A DNA stretch of 64,000 nucleotides from Pseudoflavonifractor intestinihominis (GTDB lineage Bacteria; Bacillota; Clostridia; Oscillospirales; Oscillospiraceae). The translations under genes were made by a program, and so were the position numbers. Positions 1 to 7,851 of this stretch are shown here, piece by piece. The notes beneath the pieces are model-generated. The model worked only from the letters and a program-made list of their open reading frames with translations. It searched no databases and had not been told where the DNA came from. Position 1 is the first letter of the stretch; every line of letters starts with the position of its first letter. The DNA lies in the NCBI RefSeq assembly GCF_040096055.1, contig NZ_JBBMFK010000014.1:28960-92959 (forward strand), written 5' to 3'.

Positions 1-400
1 TGGGGGTGGCGAAGTGCTGGTTGCCCCAGCCGCCCTTGCCGCCCCGGGCCAGCACAAAGGGCTGGTCCCCGGACATGTCGCAGATGATCTCTCCGGTCTC
101 CGCATCCTTTACCACAGTGCCCACCGGCACCTTGATGACCAGGTCGGCGCCGTCCTTGCCCGTGCACCGCTTGCCCTGGCCGTCCTGGCCGTTCTCGGCC
201 ACGTATTTGCGCTTGTAGCGGAAGTCCATCAGGGTGGACAGGTGGCGGTCGGTCCTGAGGATCACGTCGCCGCCACGGCCGCCGTCGCCGCCGTCGGGTC
301 CGCCTGCGGCCACGTACTTCTCCCGGTGAAAGGCCACCGCGCCGTTGCCGCCGTTGCCCGAGCGGACGGTAATGCGGGCGGTATCAATAAAATTCGGCAT
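1..400 (-). CDS. obg: GTPase Obg, N-terminal part (runs off the window)
   Basis: Only about 133 N-terminal residues are in the window; the rest lies before base 1. The protein begins MPNFIDTARITVRSGNGG and continues with the glycine-rich Obg fold (repeated GGDGG/GGRGGD and GGKGGWGN motifs), which precedes the GTPase domain in the Obg/CgtA family. Obg GTPases act in late 50S assembly and stress signalling. The ATG at 398-400 has a strong GAAAGGAGGT ribosome site a few bases upstream. It sits downstream of rplU-prp-rpmA, the usual Firmicute order. It is separated from rpmA by a hairpin that may attenuate transcription. Confidence 0.95.
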   Translation of the reverse strand, partial: MPNFIDTARITVRSGNGGNGAVAFHREKYVAAGGPDGGDGGRGGDVILRTDRHLSTLMDFRYKRKYVAENGQDGQGKRCTGKDGADLVIKVPVGTVVKDAETGEIICDMSGDQPFVLARGGKGGWGNQHFATP

Positions 401-421
401 ATGGTACCTCCTTTCAGAAAG

Positions 422-457
422 AAAGAGCCCCGAACGGGGTCCCGTCCGAGGCTCTTA
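422..457 (-). terminator. Hairpin between rpmA and obg
   Basis: On the minus strand GAGCC...GGCTC with an inner near-perfect GC stem is followed by TTTCTTTC. It could be a leaky terminator or attenuator inside the rplU-prp-rpmA-obg operon. Confidence 0.5.
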
Positions 458-476
458 GTATACCCATATGGAACGG

Positions 477-761
477 TTACTGGGCGATCTCCACGATGGA
501 GACCTGCTTGCGGTCCTTGCCCAGCCGCTCGAACTTCACGGTGCCGCTCTTGAGGGCGAACAGGGTGTCGTCGCTGCCCTTGCCCACGTTGACGCCGGGG
601 TGGATGTGGGTGCCGCGCTGACGGACCAGGATGTTGCCGGCCAGAACGAACTGACCGTCGGCCCGCTTCACGCCCAGGCGCTTGGACTCGGAGTCACGGC
701 CGTTACGGGTGGAGCCGACGCCCTTCTTGTGGGCGAAGAACTGAATGCCAATCTTCAGCAT
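477..761 (-). CDS. rpmA: 50S ribosomal protein L27 with cleavable N-terminal extension
   Basis: A 94-residue L27 of the large ribosomal subunit, located near the peptidyl-transferase centre. It starts MLKIGIQFFAHKKGVGS. The first nine or so residues ending in FF before AHKKG are the Firmicute extension that the protease Prp removes. Known L27 signatures follow (STRNGRDSESKRLGVK, RQRGTHIHPG, GKGSDDTLFA). The presumed protease gene lies 52 bp upstream in the same operon. Length is normal for the family. Confidence 0.97.
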   Translation of the reverse strand: MLKIGIQFFAHKKGVGSTRNGRDSESKRLGVKRADGQFVLAGNILVRQRGTHIHPGVNVGKGSDDTLFALKSGTVKFERLGKDRKQVSIVEIAQ

Positions 762-813
762 ATGTCGTACACCTCCAATACAGTGTGCAGATTAATCCTG
801 GGACGGAGAGGAC

Positions 814-1146
814 TTACTCCTCCTCCATCACCATAATGTTTTCGGGATACTCGCCGTGGAGCTCGGCCAGGTAGACCATGAGGGCGGTCAGAAGGGTCTG
901 ACAGGTGCTCTCATTCTCCTCGCCCAGTCCGCCGGGGAGCCGGAGGGTGATGGCCGCGTCCTGCTCTCTCACCTTCACGCTGGCCTCCAGCCCGAGCACG
1001 TCGTTGACGGCGCACTCAGTGAGGCGGACGGCGCTGGTGACGGCGGCGCAGACGATATCATGCCCCTCGTCGGCGAAGCCGCTGTGGCCCTTTACGGTAA
1101 AGCCCTCGATGCGGTCGCCCTTCATCCGGAATGATGCGGTAATCAT
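814..1146 (-). CDS. prp: Ribosomal-processing cysteine protease Prp
   Basis: A 110-residue protein of the YsxB/DUF464 family. The catalytic pair is visible as His21 in KGHSGFADEG and Cys33 in HDIVCAAV. The family cleaves the N-terminal extension of L27 before ribosome assembly. Its ATG overlaps the rplU stop by one base (TAATG), so it is probably translationally coupled to L21. The gene lies between rplU and rpmA, the usual position in Firmicutes. Confidence 0.93.
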   Translation of the reverse strand: MITASFRMKGDRIEGFTVKGHSGFADEGHDIVCAAVTSAVRLTECAVNDVLGLEASVKVREQDAAITLRLPGGLGEENESTCQTLLTALMVYLAELHGEYPENIMVMEEE

Positions 1147-1457
1147 TACACGGAGATCTTGCCGATGGTCACCTTGGTGTAGGGCTGACGGTGACCCTGC
1201 TTGCGGCTGTAACCCTTCTTGGGGTTGTACTTGAAGACGATGACCTTCTTGCCCTTGCCGTTCTTCACGACGCTGGCGTCCACCTTGGCGCCCTCCACCA
1301 CGGGGGTACCCACGGTGATCTTGTCGCCGTCGATGACGGCCAGGACCTTGTCAAAGGTGACGGTCTCGCCGGACTCCACAGGCAGCTTCTCGATGAAGAG
1401 GGTGTCGCCCTCGCTCACCTTGAACTGCTTGCCGCCGGTCTCGATAATAGCGTGCAT
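1146..1457 (-). CDS. rplU: 50S ribosomal protein L21
   Basis: A 103-residue L21 with the family start MHAIIETGGKQFKVSEGD and the basic C-terminal RNA-binding stretch (KKGYSRKQGHRQPYTKVTI). It is the first gene of the rplU-prp-rpmA-obg operon and is preceded by a consensus promoter and a structured leader. A GAAGGAGTGA ribosome site precedes the ATG at 1455-1457. Confidence 0.97.
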   Translation of the reverse strand: MHAIIETGGKQFKVSEGDTLFIEKLPVESGETVTFDKVLAVIDGDKITVGTPVVEGAKVDASVVKNGKGKKVIVFKYNPKKGYSRKQGHRQPYTKVTIGKISV

Positions 1458-1533
1458 TCTGTTTCACTCCTTCATTACGGGCTCGCTGTTGCAGGCGGAG
1501 CGGACGCTCACTTGCGACCTGTTCAAAGCGGCT
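1458..1533 (-). promoter_or_regulatory. rplU 5' leader, candidate L21-type leader RNA
   Basis: About 75 nt of transcribed leader lie between the promoter and rplU. The sequence can fold into short GC stems (for example GAGCG/CGCTC). Many Firmicutes carry an L21 leader RNA at this position. Family membership is inferred from position only. Confidence 0.4.
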
Positions 1534-1538
1534 AAGAT

Positions 1539-1567
1539 AGTATATCAGCCCAGCGGACCAAAGTCAA
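1539..1567 (-). promoter_or_regulatory. Promoter of the rplU operon
   Basis: Minus-strand TTGACT, 17-bp spacer, TATACT, about 80 bp before the rplU start codon. Confidence 0.85.
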
Positions 1568-1604
1568 GGGATTTTCTCCCCATTTTCCTGATTTTTTGTA
1601 CAAA

Positions 1605-2756
1605 TCAGGAGGAAAGGCCGCCGGCCGGTTCGGTCAGGCGGCCGGTGTACCAGCCGGTGACGCCGTTTTTCTTCACCAGGGCCCCCCGGGAGGTGCGCCG
1701 CACCACCGACACCACGTCCCCCGGCGCGACGGGCAGGCGGTAGTCGGTGGAGTCCTCGCAGCGGGTGAGGCCGTCCTTCTCCCAGATGTAGTCGGTGAGG
1801 ATGTCAATCTCCCGGCCGGTGGTCAGGTGGCGGCAGCGGCAGAACTCGTCCCCCCGCTCCAGCACGGTAATCAGGTTGTCCCGGCCCCAGCGGATATTCA
1901 CCGAGCAGGCGCTCTCCGCCTGGGCGTCCAGGGCCACGGCGGTGGGCAGCCGGTCCAGCCCCACCCAGGACACCAGGCCCTTCCGGTCCAGCTCCACCAG
2001 GTTCAGCTGGCCGTCCTCCTTGATGGAGGTGCCGCCGTCAATGCTGATGGCCCGCTTCTCCCGGTCCACAATGGGGTTGAAGCAGGGAATATGGGGCCGG
2101 TACAGGGTGGTGGGCCAGTGTCCCACCACACACCAGCGGTCCAGCCGGTTGTCCTGGCCCAGGAAATTGTCGTTTTTCATGCACCGCCAGGCCTCCATGT
2201 CCTCAATGCCCTGGGCGGAGGGCACGCCGCCGTGGACAAAGACGAACTCCGGCGTGCGGATGGCGGTGGGCAGGCTGCGGATAAAGTCCATCTCCGCCCG
2301 GAAGGGCTCAGCGATGGCGGCGCGGAGTCTGGGCTGGTCCAGGCAGTCCTCCAGGGTCAGGCCCAGGGACATGCCCATCTCCACCAGCACGCTGCGGTCC
2401 TTGAAGAAGCGGAAATAGTGGTCGTAGAATTCCCGGTCCAGCTCGTCCCGGCCGTCCAGGAACCCGGGCACCAGGTCGTCGCAGTTGCCGCAGATCACAT
2501 GCACCCGGTACCGGCTCTTCAGGTCCATGACGTACCGCAGGGCGGCCAGTCCCCCCGCCCGCTTCTCCACGATGTCCCCCAGCACAAAGAGGGTGTCCTC
2601 CGGCCCGAAGGCCACCTGCTCCAGGGCCCGCTTCAGCAGGTCCCCCGCGCCGTGAATGTCGCTGACAGCGAAGATCCGCCCCGACTCCGGCAGGGTCATG
2701 TCCACAACCTTTGCCTTGATGAGCACTGCCTCACCCTCCAATCTCGCAATTCCCAT
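1605..2756 (-). CDS. Calcineurin-like metallophosphoesterase
   Basis: A 383-residue protein. The N-terminal ~270 residues carry the metal-binding motifs of PPP/MPE phosphatases: FAVSDIHG, LGDIVEKR, a variant GNCDD in place of GNHE, FVHGG and VVGHWPT. This supports a cytoplasmic dinuclear-metal phosphoesterase related to bacterial Ser/Thr-phosphatase-like enzymes; the substrate cannot be told. The C-terminal ~50 residues (GDVVSVVRRTSRGALVKKNG, GWYTGRL) resemble a small SH3-like module. Transcription is independent of the operons on either side as far as the sequence shows. Confidence 0.8.
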   Translation of the reverse strand: MGIARLEGEAVLIKAKVVDMTLPESGRIFAVSDIHGAGDLLKRALEQVAFGPEDTLFVLGDIVEKRAGGLAALRYVMDLKSRYRVHVICGNCDDLVPGFLDGRDELDREFYDHYFRFFKDRSVLVEMGMSLGLTLEDCLDQPRLRAAIAEPFRAEMDFIRSLPTAIRTPEFVFVHGGVPSAQGIEDMEAWRCMKNDNFLGQDNRLDRWCVVGHWPTTLYRPHIPCFNPIVDREKRAISIDGGTSIKEDGQLNLVELDRKGLVSWVGLDRLPTAVALDAQAESACSVNIRWGRDNLITVLERGDEFCRCRHLTTGREIDILTDYIWEKDGLTRCEDSTDYRLPVAPGDVVSVVRRTSRGALVKKNGVTGWYTGRLTEPAGGLSS

Positions 2757-2777
2757 TCATTCTACCACAGCTCCGGG

Positions 2778-2817
2778 CAAAAAACCACCGCCGGAGGGAA
2801 AATCCTCCGGCGGTGGT
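2778..2817 (-). terminator. Rho-independent terminator
   Basis: A 13-bp GC stem (ACCGCCGGAGG with its complement) is followed on the minus strand by TTTTTTG. It ends the MarR-oxidoreductase-membrane protein operon. Confidence 0.85.
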
Positions 2818-2833
2818 CTGTGATCCCTTTGAT

Positions 2834-3163
2834 TCAGTTGAGGGCGGCCCAGTCCCGGCGGAGGAACAGCCAGGTGATGCCGGGCACCAGCACCGCGCCG
2901 ATGAAGGACATGATAATCGCGGCCGCCACGTTGGCCGCACCGGTCAGGCCCTGGGACACGCCCACCAGGAAGGACAGGACGTAGCAGACGCACATCAGCA
3001 CATAGCCCGCCTTCTTCCGGGCGAAGAGCAGTATGCACAGTCCCGCCAGGGACACCACGGCGATGACCACGGACAGGGCGCGGCCGTAGAAGGCGTTCAT
3101 GACGGTGGTGGCGGCGCAGAGGACCAGCGCCACCCAGAGCCAGATCTTTGTACTCTTATTCAT
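2834..3163 (-). CDS. Small four-TM membrane protein
   Basis: A 109-residue, mostly hydrophobic protein with about four membrane segments (near residues 7-25, 29-47, 53-70 and 77-101) and a basic RRDW tail. No family is recognised. A good AAAGGAG site precedes the ATG. It follows the flavin oxidoreductase by 50 bp and ends at a strong terminator, so it is probably the last gene of the marR operon. Its function is unknown. Confidence 0.7.
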   Translation of the reverse strand: MNKSTKIWLWVALVLCAATTVMNAFYGRALSVVIAVVSLAGLCILLFARKKAGYVLMCVCYVLSFLVGVSQGLTGAANVAAAIIMSFIGAVLVPGITWLFLRRDWAALN

Positions 3164-3213
3164 GTAAAATTACTCCTTTTGGTTATTTTCCCGGTTCCAT
3201 GTGCCGGGTCAGG

Positions 3214-4317
3214 TCAGTTTTTCTTGTCGTAGATGCAGTGGACGCCCTTGTGCTGCTGCATACCGCCCAGGCAGGCCTTGTTGCAGCGCACGCAGCGGTG
3301 CAGCTCCTTGAGCCGCCCCGCCTCCACCTTGTTGGGCCACTGGGGGTCGGCGATGAGCTGGCGGCTCATGGCAGCCAGTTGAATGCGCCCGGAGGCGAGC
3401 TGCTCCTCCACAAAGTCCGGGTCGGTCAGGCCGCCCACGCCGCACAGGGGCAGGGCGGTGTACTGCCGCACCTGGTCGCAGTACCGCAGGAAGCAGCCCT
3501 CGGCGGAGAATTCCGGGTGGTTCTTGGGCGGGATGGTGTCGGTGAGCTTGGCGTGGTTGGCCAGGGTCACGTGGAAGCTGTCCGCCCCCGCCCGCTCCAG
3601 CAGAGGGACAAAGACGGGCAGCTCCTCTACCAGCACGCCGGCGTTGCCGTAGTGGGGGTTCTCCTGCCGGACGGGCAGCTTGTAGTCAATGGCCATGCCT
3701 GGGACCGCCTTCCGCACGGCGGTCACCGCCTCCACGGCGAATCTGGCCCGGTTCTGGGGGCTGCCGCCGTACTTGTCGGTGCGGTGGTTCATCAGGGCGG
3801 AGGAGAAGCTGCCGCACATCCGGTCCCCGTGGACCTGGACCATGTCGAACCCGGCCTCCGCCGCACGGACCGCCGCCGGCCCGAAGGAGGCGGCGATCTC
3901 CGCCGCCCTGTCGGCGGACATCTCGGTCACCAGCTTGGAGGCCTGCTGGTTGAGCAGGGGGCGCAGGTCCTCCATGGAGATGCGCTTGGTGAGGATGCCG
4001 GGGATATACTTGATCATGGCCTTGAAATCGCTGTCCGACTGGTGGAGCTGGGCGCAGATGAGGCAGCCCTGCTGGTGGACCAGCCGGCAAAGGGCCTGGT
4101 AGTGTGCAAAGCCCTTGCGGCTGTAGAGGGACATGGGGCCGTGACGGCCCACGGGCACGTCGCCGATGATGACCATGGCGCAGCCGCCCGCGGCGATGGC
4201 CCTGATCTTCTCCCGGTACTCCTCCTCGGAGAGGCCCAGGGTGGTGGGGGCAAAGACGATACGGTTTTTCAGCGTCAGGCCCCCGATGGTGATGGGTTGG
4301 AACATAGTCTCGTACAT
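3214..4317 (-). CDS. NADH:flavin oxidoreductase, OYE/enoate-reductase type, TIM barrel with Fe-S motif only
   Basis: About 367 residues. The N-terminal barrel has OYE-family landmarks: ITIGGLTLKNRIVFAP, the active-site stretch GFDMVQVHGDR...LMNHRTDKYGGS, and FMN phosphate-binding sequence near LCGVGGL. Near the C-terminus lies a cysteine cluster CVRCNKACLGG...HC, as in the 4Fe-4S site of 2,4-dienoyl-CoA reductase and BaiCD-like enzymes. The protein stops there, lacking the FAD/NAD(P) domains of those ~640-residue enzymes. The start at 4317 is chosen because GGAGG lies 8 nt upstream; an in-frame ATG at 4332 has no such site. It is probably induced through the adjacent MarR regulator. Its substrate is unknown, likely an activated alkene. 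Confidence 0.85.
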   Translation of the reverse strand: MYETMFQPITIGGLTLKNRIVFAPTTLGLSEEEYREKIRAIAAGGCAMVIIGDVPVGRHGPMSLYSRKGFAHYQALCRLVHQQGCLICAQLHQSDSDFKAMIKYIPGILTKRISMEDLRPLLNQQASKLVTEMSADRAAEIAASFGPAAVRAAEAGFDMVQVHGDRMCGSFSSALMNHRTDKYGGSPQNRARFAVEAVTAVRKAVPGMAIDYKLPVRQENPHYGNAGVLVEELPVFVPLLERAGADSFHVTLANHAKLTDTIPPKNHPEFSAEGCFLRYCDQVRQYTALPLCGVGGLTDPDFVEEQLASGRIQLAAMSRQLIADPQWPNKVEAGRLKELHRCVRCNKACLGGMQQHKGVHCIYDKKN

Positions 4318-4363
4318 TTTCATTTCCTCCATGGATGGGCCGGGTGCTGTCCCGGCCTGTGGG

Positions 4364-4822
4364 TCAGGTCTGGCTGTCCTTCCCCTCGCCGGGGATGGTC
4401 AGCGCGTTCCCGCCCCGGCTGGCGGACAGAGCCGCCATCAGGGCCATGAGCTGTTCCCGCTGCTCCGGGGTGAGCACAGCCGTCACTTCCTCGTCCCAGC
4501 GGTAGAACAGCTCCCGGCTCTTCCGGGCCGCCTCCTCCCCCTTGGGGGTGAGCTTCAGCACGTGGGCCCGCCTGTCCTTGGGGTTGGGCTCCTGCACCAG
4601 GAAGCCCCCCTCCGCCAACTTGGTGATGGACCGGGCGGTGTGGCCGTTGTCCATCTTCAGGGCCCGGGCCAGCTCCTTGGGGCTGCACCCCGGGTGCCGG
4701 GCCACGTAGGTGACAAAGTAGAGCAGGCCGGGGGTCAGGCCCATCTCCCCCAGCTTCTCGCCGCAGTAGTTTGAAAAGTCCTTCCGCAGGACGGATACGT
4801 GAAATGCCAGCGACTGCATCAT
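4364..4822 (-). CDS. MarR family transcriptional regulator
   Basis: A 152-residue winged-helix repressor. It shows the MarR pattern of helix-turn-helix (CSPKELARALKMDNGHTARSI) followed by the wing motif DRRAHVLKLTPKGEE. The ATG at 4822 has GGAGG 8 nt upstream. It is the first gene of an operon with the Fe-S oxidoreductase and a small membrane protein. Two short dyads in its own promoter suggest autorepression relieved by a small ligand, the usual behaviour of the family. Confidence 0.92.
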   Translation of the reverse strand: MMQSLAFHVSVLRKDFSNYCGEKLGEMGLTPGLLYFVTYVARHPGCSPKELARALKMDNGHTARSITKLAEGGFLVQEPNPKDRRAHVLKLTPKGEEAARKSRELFYRWDEEVTAVLTPEQREQLMALMAALSASRGGNALTIPGEGKDSQT

Positions 4823-4839
4823 GTGGTCGTCCTCCTTTG

Positions 4840-4883
4840 CTTGACTTGGTCAAGTATATTCCGGTTATATGACTTTGTCAAGT
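4840..4883 (-). promoter_or_regulatory. marR promoter with two operator-like dyads
   Basis: On the minus strand TTGACA (4876-4881), 17-bp spacer, TATACT (4853-4858). A dyad CTTGAC-3-GTCAAG at 4840-4854 overlaps the -10 and start region. A second, TTGAC-3-GTCAT at 4868-4883, covers the -35. Both are plausible MarR sites. Confidence 0.8.
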
Positions 4884-4917
4884 AATTTTTATCTGGAATT
4901 TTACCCCTGGAAAATGG

Positions 4918-4957
4918 CGTAAAAAGGCGCACGGCGGAATTTTTTCCGCCGTGCGCC
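4918..4957 (-). terminator. Terminator after prmA
   Basis: A 14-bp stem GGCGCACGGCGGAA with its complement is followed on the minus strand by TTTTTACG. It is placed just after the prmA stop. Confidence 0.85.
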
Positions 4958-4971
4958 TTGGTATCTGTTTT

Positions 4972-5949
4972 TTACATGGCAGCGGCCAGGGCCACCCAGC
5001 CGTTCTTCTCCCATCTGCGGATGATCTTCATGCCCCGGCTCTGGATGGCGGCCTGGACCTCGTCGGCCCGGGTGTCGATGATGCCCGAGCAGAGGAACAC
5101 GCCGCCCTCGGCCAGCAGGCCGGGCACCTGGGCGGACAGGGGGATGATCACGTCGGCCACGATATTGGCCAGCACCAGGTTCCACTTCCGCTCCGCCAGC
5201 TCGGCGCACAGGGCCCTGTCGGAGAGCACGTTACCCGCCCGGACGGTGTAGATGTCCTGTCCGATGCCGTTCATGGCGGCGTTCTCGTAGGCCACGCCCA
5301 CCGCCTTGGGGTCGATGTCCACGCCGAAGGCGTACTCCGCCCCCAGGCACAGGGCGGCGATGGACAATATGCCGCTGCCGCAGCCCAGGTCCAGCACCCG
5401 GTCCCCCGCCTTCACGAACTCCTCCACGCCCCCCAGGCACAGCTGGGTGGAGGCGTGGGTGCCGGTGCCGAAGATGAGGCCCGGGTTCAGGTACAGGGCG
5501 GTGCGGCCCTCGGGGATGGCCGTCTCCCCCTTCTCCCACTCGGGGACGATATACAGCCGCTCTCCCACGGTGAGGGGCTTGTAGAACTGCTTCCAGTTGT
5601 TGGCCCAGTCCTCCTCCCGCAGTCCGGCGGTGCGCACGGCCAGCGTGCCCAGCTCCTCGCCGCAGCGCTCCCGCAGGGCGGCCAGGCCCTCGGTGATGCG
5701 GGAGAGCTTCTCATGGCCGTGGGAATCGTCGGTGACGTAGAACTTCACCCGGGCCACGCCCTTCATCCGCTCCATCAGATCCTCGTCCACATAGTCCCAG
5801 TACTGCCTGTTCTGCTCCAGGAAGGCCTGGAACTCGGCCTCGTCCTCCAGCACCAGGCCGCCCAGATCAAAGGCGGTCAGGTAGGCGGCCAGGTCGTCCA
5901 TACCAGCGTCGGTGGTGTCGATGGACACCTCCAGCCATCTGTCATCCAT
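4972..5949 (-). CDS. prmA: Ribosomal protein L11 methyltransferase
   Basis: About 325 residues. The C-terminal Rossmann methyltransferase has the SAM motif RVLDLGCGSGILSIAA, the acidic FGVDIDPKAV, and LVLANIVADVI in the place of the NPPY-like motif. The N-terminal part (MDDRWLEVSIDTTDAGMDDLAAYLT) matches the PrmA substrate-recognition domain. It trimethylates ribosomal protein L11 in the cytoplasm. The start at 5949 has AAAGGAGC upstream; an in-frame start 90 bases further up lacks one. Confidence 0.93.
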   Translation of the reverse strand: MDDRWLEVSIDTTDAGMDDLAAYLTAFDLGGLVLEDEAEFQAFLEQNRQYWDYVDEDLMERMKGVARVKFYVTDDSHGHEKLSRITEGLAALRERCGEELGTLAVRTAGLREEDWANNWKQFYKPLTVGERLYIVPEWEKGETAIPEGRTALYLNPGLIFGTGTHASTQLCLGGVEEFVKAGDRVLDLGCGSGILSIAALCLGAEYAFGVDIDPKAVGVAYENAAMNGIGQDIYTVRAGNVLSDRALCAELAERKWNLVLANIVADVIIPLSAQVPGLLAEGGVFLCSGIIDTRADEVQAAIQSRGMKIIRRWEKNGWVALAAAM

Positions 5950-5997
5950 TGTATTCGCTCCTTTTCCCCCGGCGGCCTCCGCCGGGCATAAATCATC

Positions 5998-6060
5998 GCC
6001 GGACAAGCCCATTTTCTCAGAAATCCCCCGGGATTGCAAGAGAAACAGGGCCTGTCCGGC
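5998..6060 (-). repeat. Long inverted repeat between degV and prmA
   Basis: Two 21-nt arms (5998-6018 and 6040-6060) match at 18 positions and surround a 21-nt loop. There is no clear T-run. The loop and right arm contain a possible minus-strand promoter (TTGCAA, 17 bp, GAAAAT). It could act as a weak terminator for degV or a leader structure for prmA. Confidence 0.5.
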
Positions 6061-6084
6061 GCATGTGTGTTCTGATTGTGACCG

Positions 6085-6957
6085 TTACCGCTTGGTGCCC
6101 AGGAAGAAGAGGGCCAGAGTGCCCGGGCCGGAGTGGGCGCCGATGACCGGACCCACGTAGTTGATGACGACCTCTTTCACGCCAAAGCGCTTCTTCACGT
6201 CGTCGGCCACCTTCTCCGCGTCGGCCAGGCAGTCGCCGTGGCTGATGAACACCACCTGATCGGCCGGGTCAATGGCGGTCTCCTGCATGTGGTCCACCAG
6301 GGCGGTGAGGGAGGCCCCTCTGCCCCTGGCCTTGCCCATGTTGATGAGGTGGCCCTCGTCGTCCACGTGGAGCACGGGCTTGATCTGGAGCATGGAGCCC
6401 AGCACAGCGGTGGCGGCGGAGATGCGGCCGCCCCGCTTGAGGAAGTGGAGGTCGTCCACGGTGAACCAGTGGCACAGGTTCAGCTTGTTCTCCTCGGTCC
6501 AGTCCCGCACCTCCTCAATGGTGGCGCCGGCCTGCTTCTTCTTGGCGGCCAGATACACCAGCAGGCCCTGGCCCATGGAGGCGCACAGGGTGTCCACGGT
6601 GAAGATCTTCCGCTGGGGGAACTGCTCCCGCAGCTCGTTCACCGCCGTGACCGAGGAGTGGTAGGTGGCGGACAGGCCGGAGGAGAAGGCCAGCACCAGC
6701 ACGTCCTTCCCGCTGACCAGAATGGGCTCCAGGGCGGAGGTATAGTCGGCCATGTTCACCGCGGCGGTGGTGGCCATCTCTCCCCCCCGCAGCATGCGGT
6801 AGAACTCTTTGGGGTCCATGTCCCGGTTGTCGGGGTAGTTGTGGTAGGTCCGTCCCTTTACGGTGAAGGACAGGGGCAGCACCTCCACCCCCAGCTCCCG
6901 CACCAGGTCGGCGCTCAGGTCTGCGGAGGAGTCGGTGACGATCACATATTCGCTCAT
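6085..6957 (-). CDS. DegV family fatty-acid-binding protein
   Basis: A 290-residue protein with the DegV signatures: N-terminal VIVTDSSADLS, KTTA-like sequence MATTAAVNMADY, AFSSGLSATY, the TVDTLCASMGQGLLV core, LKRGGRIS and C-terminal GPVIGAHSGPGTLALFF. Family members bind fatty acids and pass them to the FakA kinase for phospholipid synthesis; no fakA is nearby. It lies 48 bp after the DUF1836 gene and is probably co-transcribed with it. Confidence 0.93.
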   Translation of the reverse strand: MSEYVIVTDSSADLSADLVRELGVEVLPLSFTVKGRTYHNYPDNRDMDPKEFYRMLRGGEMATTAAVNMADYTSALEPILVSGKDVLVLAFSSGLSATYHSSVTAVNELREQFPQRKIFTVDTLCASMGQGLLVYLAAKKKQAGATIEEVRDWTEENKLNLCHWFTVDDLHFLKRGGRISAATAVLGSMLQIKPVLHVDDEGHLINMGKARGRGASLTALVDHMQETAIDPADQVVFISHGDCLADAEKVADDVKKRFGVKEVVINYVGPVIGAHSGPGTLALFFLGTKR

Positions 6958-7005
6958 AGGTTGATACCTCCTGTAATAACACAGGGCAGATATTTCTCCC
7001 TGTAT

Positions 7006-7554
7006 TTACTTTTTGCTCTTTTCCTTGCCCTTGGCCTCCTCCTGGGGGTGCTTGGACTGGATGATGTCCAGCACCCGCTGGCAGGCCAGCTTGTCGGCGT
7101 AGCTTCGCAGGGCCAGGCCCAGGGCAAGGGCGGGCAGCCGGTCCTCGGTCAGGTTCTCGTCCAGGCTCTCCGCCGTCTCGGTGAGGGCCCGGTCCAGCTC
7201 CCGGCGGAAATACTCGTACAGGTCTCTGGTGTCCTTCTCGGGGAACTCCACCCCAGAGCCGATGAGGCGGCTGGCGTCCCGCACCGAGAGCACCTGCTTG
7301 AGGGCGCAGATGGCGGTCAGGTAGGCCAAGTGGGTCCGGTTGTACCGCTTGCCCTCCGCCCGGGGCAGCATGCCGTCCTTGATATAGTTGTTCACCATGG
7401 CGGAGGTCAGGCTGTCCTCGTCGCCGAAGTGGATGAGCTGACGGGGCATATAGGAGATGATCTGGTCCATGTACAGACCGATATCCGGGAAGGCGTCCCA
7501 CTCCTGGGGCCGTTCCTCGGCCAGGCGCCGCTTCAGTTCTGCTATCTCTTCCAT
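7006..7554 (-). CDS. DUF1836 domain protein, MerR-like regulator
   Basis: About 182 residues. Its centre (SAMVNNYIKDGMLPRAEGKRYNRTHLAYLTAICALKQVLS) has the helix-turn-helix plus wing layout of DUF1836 proteins, which resemble MerR DNA-binding domains. A lysine-rich tail follows. The start at 7554 has GGAGG upstream; the longer reading frame has an unlikely N-terminus. In Firmicutes this family is often paired with degV, as here. The DNA target is unknown. Confidence 0.8.
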   Translation of the reverse strand: MEEIAELKRRLAEERPQEWDAFPDIGLYMDQIISYMPRQLIHFGDEDSLTSAMVNNYIKDGMLPRAEGKRYNRTHLAYLTAICALKQVLSVRDASRLIGSGVEFPEKDTRDLYEYFRRELDRALTETAESLDENLTEDRLPALALGLALRSYADKLACQRVLDIIQSKHPQEEAKGKEKSKK

Positions 7555-7576
7555 GTGCGGTCCTCCCTGTAAACTG

Positions 7577-7593
7577 GTCGTTTTAAAAACGAC
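7577..7593. promoter_or_regulatory. Perfect 17-bp dyad in the DUF1836 gene leader
   Basis: GTCGTTTT-A-AAAACGAC lies between the predicted transcription start and the ribosome site of the DUF1836 gene. It is a candidate autoregulatory operator. Confidence 0.5.
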
Positions 7594-7634
7594 ATGACAG
7601 CATATTAAAACCAAGGTTATGTGGATTCTTCGCC

Positions 7635-7664
7635 ATTGTATCACATACCTTCTGTCAAAGTAAA
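7635..7664 (-). promoter_or_regulatory. Promoter of the DUF1836-degV operon
   Basis: Minus-strand TTTACT, 18-bp spacer, extended -10 TGATACAAT. Confidence 0.6.
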
Positions 7665-7762
7665 GGGCAACAGGGCCTGAAAATCCCGCTTTTGTGTCGC
7701 ATAACACAATTATGTCTGTTTTGCTGCGCCTCCATTTTTTGTCTCGCGGCCCTTCCGGGATA

Positions 7763-7791
7763 TTGACAAATCAATCACAATCTGCTATATT
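7763..7791 (+). promoter_or_regulatory. Promoter of the flavoprotein reductase gene
   Basis: TTGACA, 17-bp spacer, TATATT, about 60 bp before the start codon. Confidence 0.85.
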
Positions 7792-7851
7792 ACTAGTTGA
7801 CCGTTCGTCTATATAACTTATGGCCACAAAACATAGAGGAGGATACATGAA

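Noticed and set aside
14..553. Plus-strand frames across obg, L27 and other minus-strand genes
   Set aside because: They are shadows of clear minus-strand genes in GC-rich sequence.
1587..1607. Inverted repeat CTGATTT...AAATCAG at the metallophosphatase stop codon
   Set aside because: The stem is short and AT-rich with no T-run on the minus strand; not called a terminator.
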